Assembly (NCBI GenBank): GCA_013365325.1
Contig: JABVXV010000723.1
Location: 1-12,406 of the forward strand
Length of the DNA stretch: 12,406 nucleotides
Direction: 5' to 3'
Origin: Dipetalonema caudispina
Lineage: Eukaryota; Nematoda; Chromadorea; Rhabditida; Onchocercidae
Each line of letters starts with the position of its first letter. The stretch's first letter is position 1. Under the pieces are notes generated by a model, which saw only the letters and a list, made by a program, of their open reading frames with translations, did no database searches and was not told the origin of the DNA. Made by a program: the position numbers and the translations under genes. Below are positions 1-9,667 of the stretch, in pieces.

Positions 1-1303
1 TTCAATTCGAACAAAATGAATTTTGGAAAGTTTGGAGAATTTAAAAAATCTTCTTCAGCTTCTTACAAATTAATAAAACTTGCTTGATTGTACACACCGA
101 TTACGACATTGTTTAAACGAATGATTAATAAAATTGGTAGCAGAATTTTCATCTTAAATTGTTTTAGTTTAATCATTCTTTTAAAATTTTCTGGAAGAGA
201 GGTTGTGTAAATAAGAAAATCATAAATATCTAACTCAACCAATTCTTTTCACATATTTTGTCTTAATTTGGAAAAGTAATTAAATTTTTCAAATCAAAAA
301 GAAAGGGAATTAAACAACAAAAACTATTAGTTAATGAACTGTATATGTGATTTTATATGTTTGTTGACATAATATCGAATTCTTTCATTTTAATTTATTT
401 ATTAATTCAGTGAAATTCAACCATTTGCTGAAGTCAATAATTCCTTTCTCCTGGCGATATTAAATACTGTCAGCGGCAACTTCTGAACATTCCATTTTTT
501 TCTCTCTCTTCCTCTGATGAATTTAAAAATATTCTATGACTATTGACGTAATTTTAGCCTAAAACTTTCTTGCTTATACAGAAAATATTTGTTTATCACA
601 GTGTATGACAGCATTAAATGGCAAAATATTTGAAGAAAACCTCTCTTCATTAATTTTTAACTTTCCCATTGAGATTTTGTGTCCAAAATGTTACTGGATT
701 ATATAAAATAATTAGATAGTAAAATTGTGGTCATCTGGTGACCTCTTCCCTTTCATTTATCATTCCTTCCTTTTTTATTCATCTTAATCGCCGACTTTTA
801 TTTGACAAAGTCGTTTTTAATTCACAATCTCTAACATTTTGATCTTTAATTTATTTAAAATTTCATGAATTTCACTACATTCGCTAAGACACCTTGCTAT
901 GATGCAATTAGTGTGAGCGCATGAAAGTTGTAAACTGTAGGAGCTGCAAATAGACTTTCAAATGACAAGAAATAATTTACGCTGTTAATCGATAGAACAA
1001 AAATTCCAGTACCGATTTCGGATTGCTTGTCTATTATAACGGTTTTACCATTAAATGACTAAACTGACACTTTATTATACCAAACTGCAATTGTAAACGT
1101 ATTCAAATGAAAAAAAAAAAAGTGTAGTATTTTGAGTAAAAACTTCGAAACCTCCCTTTCTCACGAGCTAATTAACAACCACACCTCAGTTTAATCACTT
1201 TTTTTTCCAAACATTGTAAATCATACAGGGCGACATCATCTTGTCACAGCAGTTGTCACTTCTGCCCATTATCTCATAATTGCCATAGTGCGATTAAGAA
1301 ATA

Positions 1304-1326
1304 ATCCGATCTCAATTATATCGGAT
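1304..1326. repeat. 7-bp inverted repeat in a small GC-richer patch
   Basis: ATCCGAT (1304-1310) and ATCGGAT (1320-1326) are inverted copies separated by nine bases, followed by GGGATCGGTCGGTCC. The patch 1304-1375 is richer in G+C than its surroundings. No gene or known RNA is recognisable here. Confidence 0.6.
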
Positions 1327-2302
1327 GGGATCGGTCGGTCCACTTTCACGTCAGGGAGATAGTGTTTTATGCCGAGTGATATTTTTTGGTCAACATAACT
1401 AATTTCATATCAGAAATTGAAAAGTTATCAGGAATCGAAAATTTCGTGCGATTTCATTGAGTTTCATTCCAGTTCAGTTTCAACTATTAGTAGCATCTGC
1501 TAATTGTTTACTGTTAATTGATGAGCCATAACTTCTGGAAGTACTTCAGTTTATCAACTCAATCATTCGGAGATCATCTTACGAATCAAAGTGACTGATT
1601 TTATAAACGCTGCTGCCAAAATTAAAAGTAAAATAATATGCCCTATAGACAATCAATTTAAGTTTTGTCCTTTTATCTACTCGTTTGCTGACAATAAAAA
1701 TTCAATTGATTCTGCTAAATTAATTCGAATTTAAATAAAACTTCGATTGGAAAAATGAGCTAAGATACTGAAAATTTTTATTACAATCATTATTTATAGT
1801 TCATTATGAAAATACTGGAAAATTATAGCTTGGATTCCTCTATATGATTGCATATATTTCTGCTCGTTGAAATCATTCTATATGTCTTATCAATTTATCA
1901 GATATTTTTTCTAGTTGGAAAAGTAACTGGACATTTTCATATACTTCTCCACTAATATAATCATCAAAATTTAAGACTTGTCATATTTACACATTGTTCA
2001 AGTCAAATTTAAATTTAAAAAGATAAGAAAAAAAAGCATAGAATGGTTTTGTTTACAATTACAGTTAAACGATGCTGTCAAATCATACGTCGTAATTCAT
2101 CATTAAAAGGATCATAAAATTTATCAGAAGTATATCATGCTGTATAAATCTTTCAATAATTCTTATAGAGCTTAGAAGTAAGGATCATAAATTTGTATGA
2201 TTGACAGATGAATGACTGATCAACATCAAAAAGTACTTCACAGAAGCGGGTAAATATACGATATGCATATTTCGAATTATACTTTCAAATATCATTGCAA
2301 AC

Positions 2303-2303
<1 letters not shown>

Positions 2304-2370
<67 letters not shown>
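2304..2370. repeat. (TA)n microsatellite, about 33 units
   Basis: An uninterrupted 67-base TA repeat flanked by further TATA-rich sequence (GCATATAT follows). It lies about 660 bases upstream of the ACSL-like exon. Such repeats are self-complementary, length-variable and a frequent cause of assembly error. Confidence 0.98.
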
Positions 2371-2373
<3 letters not shown>

Positions 2374-3033
2374 TATATCATTAGACTAATATGTAATTAA
2401 ATCATTTTATTTCCCTTAATGTAAAGTCGAAGAATCAAAAAGAATATATATAAGAATTGAATCAAATGTTGAGTCGTGTAAAAGTTATGGTTGAGAAGAA
2501 AAACGGAATAGTAGGACGCATGAAGAATCTAAAGAAGAAACTAAAAATTACTCGGACTAGGAAGTAATAATTTAACTATGCTAATTGGATGACAAAGAAA
2601 AGGTAAATTGTCAAAATTAGCATTAGATCTGTTAATTTCAACATTCAACATCTATCATACTGTCAAAGGTCTTATTGTCTTGCCTATGTTTATAGTAAAT
2701 GTCAACCTCAAATTGATTTGAAAACTCAGAACTGATTGTTCCTTCAATTTTTTTATTTATAAATATTTACTTTCCATTAAACATATTTTTTGGTACTTTT
2801 ACATTGATAAAACCAGAAAAAAAACCAACTTCTCACAGTTTTGATGCATGCTGTGAAAGATTATCAGAAATGAGTTCATAAAATATTCATCAGAATCCCC
2901 CACTACTGAATATACTTTTACCGTAGTATGGTTATGTAGGAATATTGAAATTTAAAAAAATCACTGCTTGAATTTTGAGAATTTTGGAAGGACAATCCAA
3001 AAGAAACGGTTATAAAAAGAAATCTTGTTTTAG

Positions 3034-3215
3034 ATCGGAAAAAAGACTTGATAAAAATGCAAAATGGCGAATATATATCGTTGGCTAAAATCGAGACAGC
3101 ACTGTTAAGTTGTCCATTGATTGATAATATTTGCTGTTATGGCGATTCATTATCACCGTATCTGATAGCGCTTATTGTACCTAACAGGAAACATCTGGAA
3201 GGAATTGCCAATGAG
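3034..3215 (+). CDS. Isolated exon of an ACSL3/4-type long-chain acyl-CoA synthetase (partial)
   Basis: Long-chain acyl-CoA synthetases activate fatty acids to acyl-CoA using ATP, usually at the endoplasmic reticulum, mitochondria or lipid droplets. The frame reads RKKDLIKMQNGEYISLAKIE and then CPLIDNIC and IVPNRK, matching the adenylate-forming family hinge motif (A8, DRKKDLxKxxxGEYxSL) and the following strand of ACSL3/ACSL4. The acceptor TTGTTTTAG ends at 3033 and supplies the Asp by a split codon (G|AT); a donor GAG|GTTTTG is at 3216 in phase 0, exactly where homology ends. If unspliced, the frame reads 11 more residues to a TAA at 3246-3248. No upstream (adenylate-binding core) or downstream (last 80-100 residues) exon could be found in the window. 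It could be one exon of a gene with very long introns, or a duplicated fragment; it has no internal stop or frameshift. Confidence 0.8.
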
Positions 3216-4186
3216 GTTTTGTTTCCGTTAGAAATACACAGCAAATAAACTTCGGTGTATTGATATAATTTTATAATGAATTAAAGATAAATTAGACGGG
3301 ATAAGTGGAAATTAAAATAGTTCAAATAAATGTAAAAGCGATTTGAACAACAACCTATTGTAGCTAATTTGTCATATGAATAACGAATAAAATAAGAGAA
3401 TAAGGAATAAATATAAATGTATTTTTCAATGAAATAATTCTAATTCTTATTCGATTCAAGCACTGAAATGCTTTTTCTAGAATATGACGAAGAACTTTTA
3501 TATTCATTGTGACCCAGTCAATAAGAGTAGTTTTTAATCTCATAGGTGTTGTATTGCATTACATTTGCTTGATTTAGAAGAAATTATGCTCGTAATGTTA
3601 GATGTAATATAATTCCAGACCAAAAATTAAGACTATTTTTATACTTCTACCAAAAAATTAACACTATTTTTATACAGCGCTACAATATAATTCTATATCA
3701 AAAATTAACACTATTTTTATACAATACTTGAAACAATATCTATAAATATTCGTTCTAAATATTGTAAGTGAAGATTTTTTCGTGAATAAAATGAAATACG
3801 ACGAAGGATGGGTAAAAACGAAAGTAAAGAATGAAGCGAAGAGAGAGAACTGTACAGATGAAAGAATGGAGGAAATTTAAAGGGTAATGATGCTTTTAAT
3901 GGCAATAAAATTAGCATTTCATGATATCTGAACATGGATCGAAACATATGATCCGAAATATCAGCATGTGGTTGACGATTCAGAATAAACACGGTTTTGG
4001 ATATTCTTATTACAATGATGAAAGATGAAAAATTGCTTCTCTTAATTATTCGAAAGTTCATATGCAACATCAGTTTCATCATTCGTACAGTAAGGGTTCA
4101 AACAAAATTTGAATATCCACTTATATCGACAGCTTTTGTTTAGAGTAAATTATATAATACGCAGGGACCGAATTATTATGAATGCG
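3216..4186. other. Convergent intergenic region
   Basis: Lies between the end of the plus-strand ACSL-like exon and the stop of the minus-strand TBC1D5 gene. Apart from the three-copy repeat I see only short reading frames, among them a 29-codon frame at 3791-3880 on the plus strand without known similarity. The TBC1D5 3' untranslated region must fall in its right-hand part. Confidence 0.6.
3601..3722. repeat. Three-copy AT-rich repeat in the convergent intergenic region
   Basis: A 24-25 base unit, CAAAAATTAACACTATTTTT followed by ATAC, occurs at 3621-3644, 3651-3675 and 3699-3722 with one or two differences. The first and third copies also share the preceding ATATAATTC stretch, so the ancestral unit was probably near 40 bases. 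On the minus strand each copy carries TATAAA, a variant poly(A) hexamer, 460-550 bases past the TBC1D5 stop. Confidence 0.85.
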
Positions 4187-4518
4187 TTATTGGACAACAG
4201 AATGAGGTCTTATTTCACGCATTTCAGTGTCCAATCGAGAAGTTTGAAGCGGTAACATCGAAGGAGAACCGGTACTGTTATGTAAGGGTCGAACTGTTGG
4301 AACATACACTTCATTGCCAACTTCGATAGCACCACCTGCCACAGCCGTATCACCGACAATTCCTCTTGTGTCTCTTGCACATCTTGCGGAAACTGTCACC
4401 TCTGCATGACTAGCATCTGACCGTACAGCATTCTCAACTTGGGATCGGATGCTACATAGTTCCTCCCTTATTAGGTTCTTTAAATCGTCATTACCAACTA
4501 TTTTCGGCAATTGCTCAT
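4187..4518 (-). other. TBC1D5: TBC1D5 terminal exon and stop
   Basis: Begins after the strong acceptor CACTCTTTCCAG (4519-4522); the split codon G|AT joins in phase with the preceding donor. It encodes 109 residues to a TAA at 4187-4189. The first third (NDDLKNLIREELCSIRSQVENAV) is likely helical, matching the helical segment after the coiled coil in human TBC1D5; the remainder is Gly/Val/Thr/Pro-rich and without recognised motif. The human C-terminal LC3-interacting Phe-Thr-Ile-Val motif is not visible. No AATAAA follows on the minus strand within about 900 bases; ATTAAA (3895-3900) and three TATAAA variants (3638-3721) are the nearest candidates. Confidence 0.82.
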
Positions 4519-7500
4519 CTGGAAAGAGTGATTTGATAATTCTAGTGAGACGAAAGATTTCCAATATTTTTGAAGGAAATGAAAAATAGTTTATTTGTTG
4601 AATGATTTCATGGAATCTTTATCACAGGCCCTACTTATACTGATTAGAAACCTTAATTTATACACTCATTCTTCAATATATTTTCCAGAATATTCTTTTC
4701 ATTCTAACTGTTTCTGTCTGTTGATGGGAAGAAAATACAAATATGTAATCATTAATCTCCATAGTAACAACTTCTTCAATGATAATAGATTAATTACTAG
4801 TGCTTTACTGCATTATGATAAATTTAATGAGCAAAATGAAAAGCTCTAACGAATACTTGATTCGCATCCAAAAAACAAATTCAGTCCAGAAAGGTCCAAA
4901 AAAGTCCAGAAAAATCATCCCAATATCCTTAAGGCTAACTTTTGCATGAAAAAAATATGAGAGAAAAACTTTGAACTTACCGATCATGAGACCAATCCTC
5001 CGTTTTACAATACCAGCCATCATATCCATATCATTCAATCTTGACTGTAAACATGACACTTGCTCTTGCAACAGCTCGATTACCTTAATCGGAATGTTTG
5101 ATGATAGGAAACAACAATCATAATTACATCAATAAAGTGAAGGACAAAGTGACTGACTTATCTAGAAGTAAAATAATTACAATGAGCTAACCTCGTCTGA
5201 AGCTTTCAAACCGATACGGCTACCTGTGCTGTAATTTAGTTGCGGACGAATCAGTCCTGCAAAGAAAACAATGCATAACAAAACAGAGCTACTTTCACGA
5301 CTCTTTCAGTATTCATACTACATCTATGATTGGAGAGGAAAATACTGATTTACTAGTTAAGCTTGCGCTATTACAGGCTTCGATTGCGAGTCTAAATTTT
5401 AACATACGACAAAGGGGCAAATAAGGGCTTTATTCGATACTCTATTATGACTCTCCTATATAATTAGATTACTAATATTTCCTTGCATTAATTTCCAGTA
5501 AATTTTAAAATCAAATTTAAATTAAAAACAATGCTATTAAGTTCGCGAAAATTATTACGTTGCAGATCTATCAAGTTACCTCTTTCTACCACGTTTCGAT
5601 CTGAAAGCGTATCCACAATTTTAGCAACAAATGATTTGTTATCACCGTATTGCTGCCTATTTTCACTAGCATTACAGAATATCATTCCTGACGATGAGAA
5701 TTGTTTTGCTAAATTCGCTTGCTTTGGTTTTTCCATAGAAGTTTTCGTTTCAACATCTTTGGTTCGATTTGGATGTACCATTCCAGTGACTGTTATGTTT
5801 TCGAAATTTGTAACATTAAGAGTTTGTGGTACCTCAAACTTCTGCAAAAATTTGTAATCTAAATGACACAGAAATTGGAATTGTATTGCGTACTTACGCA
5901 ATCAATACACTAGTAAGTTGATCTTTCAATATGAACAGCTGGTATTGTGAAAATGAGAAAAGCGGGGAAAGCTTTTAGTAGAAGGGTATAACACATTCGT
6001 CGAAAAAAAAAAAACGATTAATCAATAAATATTTTGAACAAGTGAACAAGTTATGCAATTCATAGATGAGAGTAATCTAAACATTAAGAGCCTTTCTAAA
6101 AAAAGTCTTACTTTGGGCGATTTGATATGTAAAGCGTATTGAATTAAGGAATGCGCATCAGCTACTGGTGGATAACGCATTAAATATTGTAATGTTGTGC
6201 TATAATCTTCATTGATAACTGAAAATATGATCCTACACCAATGTTTACTGATAGCAGCCTGATGAGGGACTGAACGAAGAAGATTAAAATTTAACACCAC
6301 TTCAGTCACAACAGTATTTTCTATAAGCATACAATAAGTATAGAATACTTGTGAGATGAATTTGAGAAAAATTGTTCTGACTTACTTAAATGTCTAATGT
6401 ATTCGAGCATTGCAACAAAAATGTAATCAACCAAGGATAACGGTGGCCTGAAAGCGAATATAGCGTCCCATACAAATAACAGATCGTGAATTGGAAATTC
6501 GCGACCAAACAATAGTCGTAACCAGCGACTACAAAAAGTTCAATCAGTAACATTCCGAATTTTTCCACAACTTGAATTCGTTGATTCTTGTATAGGAGCA
6601 GTAAACTAAGATCTTTAATCATAAAGAAATATTCCAAAACGATCTCTCATAATAGCGAATTTGTAACCACACGACTGATGTTAATATTCCTCAGTCTGTG
6701 GACGTACTTATAAATGTCGTTACATGATGATCTGGTTTTTGTGATTCCAAGAGAGATATGAGGAATTGTTTATTGGTTCAGAAACTCAAAAAAATCGATG
6801 TGGTAGTCGAAAGTAATGTTGACTCACATTCCATAAATTTGTGGTAAAATTTTCAATTTTGAAAGATGCTGATGCATTGTTGGGTCAATTACTGCCAATA
6901 TGTCGTTCATAATACTGCGAAGCTTAATAATCAATTCATTTCTCGAATCAGCAGAAGTATCATCCGGACTAACAAATGGAATAGGATGGCCTAACTTGCC
7001 ATTACTTCCCGAAGCACGACTGGAATATTCGACGTATTCCTCATCACCCGCCAAGTACCATCGTTCCAACATCATCATTAATTGGGTGAATATTTCACTA
7101 CGGATAAAAATTGAATAAAGTAAAGAAATCAGCAAAAAAAAAAAAGATTTGCAACATAATTTACTGCGACTTAAACCAGATGTTTATCAATGTTCCCTAC
7201 TACACCAATGTTTTTATCGTGATGCAGGGTGGAAATACTGTATTTTATTTAAGAATGGCAAAAAAATGCCAAGGTAATATTGCGAACTGCCAGCTGGTAA
7301 AAAGTGAAAAGAAAAAGAAAAGAGTTCGAATTATCTAAAGTTTGATTGGAAATTATATTCAGAAGCGAGATCTCTGAAAGCGATAACCATAAATAACCGG
7401 AAAATATGAGAAGCTAACGCCAGCAAACTCTGGAGTTTAGAAAAGAAGGATGCTTTGTTTTTTAGCATTTCATTGCATTTAGTTGATTTCAAATTTCTAT

Positions 7501-9366
7501 TAGATCTTCCAGCAAGGAGGTTAGCAAAACATGTAAATGAAAAGCAAAAAAAAATTTTTCTGATTTCAACTTCATATTTTAGCATAAAATTTTGAAAATT
7601 AAAAAAAAAATGCAAAAAATTAGTGGGAAAACACATATAAGCATATGCATTTGTTCACTAGAGATATCTAATACCAGAAAAAAAAAAAAAAAAAAATGAA
7701 AACTAACAAAGAATCGTGTTCAAGGAAGTCCTGATTATTGACGGCGCACAGAATTTTCAACTCTGCCGATGGCAATTCTCTGAAATGAATTAAAGTGATT
7801 TAAAACATTCAAATTTCGTTTTCTGGAACCAAATTGGGGAGGGAAAGTTAATGAATAAAGCAAATTCCTTCCTTTAAATTAACAATTTATTAGCGAAAGC
7901 CTTTATACAATCATACAGACAAGAGACTTGTATATCGATACGACGAAGTGCAATGAACAAGTATATGTACTACAAACATATAAATTAAAAATTAAATAAA
8001 GTATAACAGTAACCATATATAAGTCATAGAAGAGTTGAAAGAAATACGTTTAAAATTTCCTTTCGTTCATCAATGAGCCAATAAAAAAGTTGGTGATACA
8101 AGAAGCTTACTTCAATCCATTTTGTTCCATGAGATGAGCAAACGTTTGTTGATCGTAATTTAATACAAAAATCAGCGTTGCAAGTATTTCGTGCATACCC
8201 TGGAAAATCACGTGTTGATAAGTTATTTAACTTGAAAATCTGAATATAACAAGAATTCATGGATAAAAAATTTAAGCGACCTGTCTGTAGGCAATGTCCG
8301 GATGCTGTTTCGCATATATGAAAAGAATATCTGACATAATGGTTTGTACATTTTCATCCTTGAAATATTCTAGTTCTGGAAATCTGAAAAAAAGATTCTC
8401 TGAATTTCTAGCTGTAAATAGGAACTTATTTTAAAAAAAAAATTTACTTAAATCAAAAGCAAAATTGTACAGCATGTAAACATGAACTTACGTTCGTTCT
8501 ACGTCACGGTTTATACATTCACGTAGCTTGCAATCAATGAAATATTGTTGCCACGGATTCTGAAAACCGGAAAAAACCTATCCAGTAAAAAAGAAGAAAG
8601 AAAAAATAATAAAATGAACACAGCAAAATGCATCACCTCATCACCAAGTGACAACGGATTACTGACATTTGGATCCAAACCAGATGTTTTCTCGCGTGGA
8701 TTCGTCAGCAGCTGAAAACTTAGTTAATAAAATCTAACGAATTTCTTGAAACCTTCTGAAATAATCGTACAGCACGTCATGCATTACAAAAATAAAAAGC
8801 GTGAAATACAGAATCAGTAGATTACGTTTCATTTTTCACCTATTTTCCTTCGTACGAAACTATGGTTGACACTTTTTGAGTTCAATATTATTCATAGTTT
8901 ATGCTTTAAACACACATAATACTGACCTCAGATTTCAATCTGTCATATGAATTACGGGTTCGCAACAGAATCGTACACCATTCTTCGCGTTCAAGAGGTA
9001 AACAACGAAGTAAAATCTGAAAATAAAATTTAGCTACAACTAATGAAACTTTTGAAGAATTTAGCTGGTATATAATCAGTAATAAACCTAAATCCAAAGC
9101 TTGTTTATGTGGCACTTTATGCTTGCAAACTCTGAAAATCAATTATATCTTTAGATGACATTTTAATCGATTTTATATGAATACGCCTTGAATTCAGGAA
9201 CGTATAAATGAACGAAACTAACCCTCCAAATAATAGATCGAACATGCGAACCGCGAAGCTTACCACTTAAACAACCTTTCTCTATTTTTTTTAAATTTAC
9301 TCGTTGCCCAAAAAATTCCTTCCATTCTTCCCTGTGTATTTCACGCAAAGAAAGTAATTCACAAAT
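4187..9366 (-). CDS. TBC1D5: TBC1D5-like Rab GTPase-activating protein (14 exons, 5' end missing)
   Basis: Probable GAP for Rab7 that cooperates with retromer at late endosomes (role known from human TBC1D5). Exons in transcript order: 9366-9223, 9016-8927, 8711-8637, 8559-8492, 8383-8281, 8199-8111, 7779-7708, 7097-6828, 6528-6386, 6218-6112, 5892-5580, 5256-5192, 5083-4981, 4518-4187. All junctions have GT/AG ends and matching phase, and the joined frame gives 657 residues with a TAA stop. The TBC domain runs from about residue 29 to 387: R125 (IxxDxxRT arginine finger), Q160 (YRQG glutamine finger), QIYG and LLFGREFP blocks, LVDYIFVAML. A coiled coil is at 514-547. Human TBC1D5 has 795 residues; this product is shorter mainly in the linker and tail. 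No ATG is available in the first visible exon and an in-frame TAA lies at 9370-9372, so the true N-terminus is on an unseen exon. Family assignment is firm; exact ends of exons 1, 11 and 13 are less so. Confidence 0.88.
4981..5083 (-). other. TBC1D5: TBC1D5 coiled-coil exon
   Basis: Encodes residues 514-547, beginning VIELLQEQVSCLQSRLNDMD, with Ile/Leu/Val/Met at heptad-like spacing. The SCLQSRLNDMD block is close to the SFLQGQLNDLD block of human TBC1D5 and anchors the C-terminal half of the gene. The donor ATCG|GTAAGT is strong; the acceptor ATTAAG is weak, and CGAG at 5075-5078 is an alternative in the same phase. Confidence 0.78.
5580..5892 (-). other. TBC1D5: TBC1D5 exon 11, variable linker with alternative acceptor
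   Basis: Encodes about 104 residues after the TBC domain, rich in Asn, Lys, Thr and Ser, ending DTLSDRNVVER and a phase-1 G|GTAACT donor. Two acceptors keep the frame: AAG ending at 5893, which adds 17 residues containing QFQF and HLDY that resemble the human segment after the TBC domain, and a better consensus TTTTTGCAG ending at 5842, which would start the exon at 5841. The rest of this linker shows no domain I recognise. Confidence 0.7.
6386..7097 (-). other. TBC1D5: TBC1D5 exons 8-9, C-terminal half of TBC domain
   Basis: Exon 7097-6828 (89 full codons) and exon 6528-6386 (47 full codons). The first contains a Ser/Asp/Gly-rich insert (residues about 232-262) between the helices, ending at LPQIYG; the second starts RWLRLLFGREFP and ends YIRHL. 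The split codon AT|T makes the isoleucine of QIYGIRW, aligning without gap to the human QIYGLRW. Human TBC1D5 has a comparably placed variable insert. Confidence 0.88.
7678..7696. repeat. A19 tract (T19 on the gene strand) in TBC1D5 intron 7
   Basis: A run of 19 adenines on the plus strand begins 11 bases past the exon 7 donor, so the pre-mRNA has a U tract near the 5' splice site. Intron 7 (7098-7707, 610 bases) is the longest intron of the visible gene. U-rich tracts close to a donor can bind TIA-1-type splicing factors; here that is inference only. Confidence 0.8.
8281..8559 (-). other. TBC1D5: TBC1D5 exons carrying both catalytic fingers
   Basis: Two exons, 8559-8492 and 8383-8281, separated by a 108-bp intron. 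The first ends within the arginine-finger motif INRDVERT (Thr codon split AC|A), and the second starts FPELEYF and ends AYRQ, the glutamine finger, just before GMHE in the next exon. Both dual-finger residues of an active TBC GAP (R125, Q160) are present, so the enzyme is predicted to be catalytically competent. The donor after the glutamine finger is CAG|GTCGCT, the weakest donor in the gene. Confidence 0.85.
8637..8711 (-). other. TBC1D5: TBC1D5 exon with the VPS29-contact Asn-Pro-Leu loop
   Basis: A 25-codon, phase 0-0 exon with a GTTTTCAG acceptor and a GAG|GTGATG donor. It encodes residues 79-103, with TNPREK and then SNPLSLGDE. In human TBC1D5 an NNPLS segment of the TBC domain inserts a leucine into the hydrophobic pocket of the retromer subunit VPS29 (established for the human protein). 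The Pro97-Leu98 pair is kept here, so retromer binding is the inference. Confidence 0.8.
9223..9366 (-). other. TBC1D5: TBC1D5 first visible exon (N-terminal edge of TBC domain)
   Basis: Codes for residues 1-48 of the visible product, including REEWKEFF and the TBC entry GKLRGSHVRSIIWR, and ends at an AGG|GTTAGT donor in phase 0. The acceptor is uncertain: AAAAG at 9367-9368 keeps phase 0, and CACAG at 9332-9333 would start the exon at 9331. The best-looking acceptor, TTTTTTCCAG ending at 9384, would bring an in-frame TAA into the exon, so it can only serve a 5' untranslated or trans-spliced leader. In the human protein the matching segment carries an LC3-interacting motif (Trp-Glu-Glu-Leu); here the same place reads Trp-Lys-Glu-Phe. 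Confidence 0.75.
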
Positions 9367-9644
9367 CTTTTAACAAACAAATACTGGAAAAAATGAAGCA
9401 CAAAAACATTCACACAATTTCAACATTTCTTGTTTTCTCCAAACATTAATAAATGTTCACTTGGCATCACTAAATAAGCATTAACCTTGGACTTCATGTT
9501 TCAATAAATTATGATTGTTGATAATACTTCCACGTAAAAGGGATATGATTTTGTAAATTAATCAAGGTAATTCACAAAATCATCTAATAATGAAAACATT
9601 GGTAAATGCTATTAGTTCACAAAAACTTTTGGTCTAAATTAAGA

Positions 9645-9667
9645 AGAATCTTCTAGATTTCTAGAAT
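9645..9667. promoter_or_regulatory. Heat-shock-element-like pair of dyads
   Basis: Contains GAATCTTC (9646-9653) and TTCTAGAA (9659-9666), each a perfect pairing of inverted GAA/TTC half-sites with a two-base gap, and a near half-site between them. HSF binds arrays of inverted nGAAn units. It lies about 280 bases upstream of the first visible TBC1D5 exon. The spacing between the two dyads is not perfectly regular, so function is uncertain. Confidence 0.2.

Larger units (their letters stand above)
1..3033. other. Gene-poor stretch left of the ACSL-like exon
   Basis: Three kilobases with no reading frame I could assign on either strand, no recognisable tRNA, and no exon matching the upstream two-thirds of an acyl-CoA synthetase. 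It holds the TA microsatellite and the inverted repeat listed separately. It could be a long intron of the ACSL gene or intergenic DNA. Confidence 0.6.

Noticed and set aside
417..491. Short open run after an AATTCAG acceptor-like site on the plus strand
   Set aside because: Only 24 codons to a stop, no recognisable family and no partner exons.
2466..2567. 33-codon plus-strand frame of a very basic peptide (many Lys/Arg)
   Set aside because: A frame this short is expected often by chance in AT-rich DNA; no signal peptide, homology or splice context supports it.
3791..3880. 29-codon plus-strand frame downstream of the ACSL-like exon, tested as its next exon
   Set aside because: It does not match the ACSL C-terminus and lacks a good acceptor.
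4519..4564. Upstream extension of the TBC1D5 terminal exon (LEIFRLTRIIKSLFP)
   Set aside because: The strong TTTCCAG acceptor at 4519 fits the phase-1 donor of the previous exon, so this part is intron.
5531..5857. 108-codon plus-strand frame
   Set aside because: It is antisense to TBC1D5 exon 11, whose phase and position are fixed by matching splice sites.
6219..6330. Open minus-strand extension upstream of TBC1D5 exon 10, starting MLIENTVVTEVV
   Set aside because: The TTTTCAG acceptor at 6219 gives a gapless match to human TBC1D5; including the extension would insert about 38 unmatched residues in the TBC domain.
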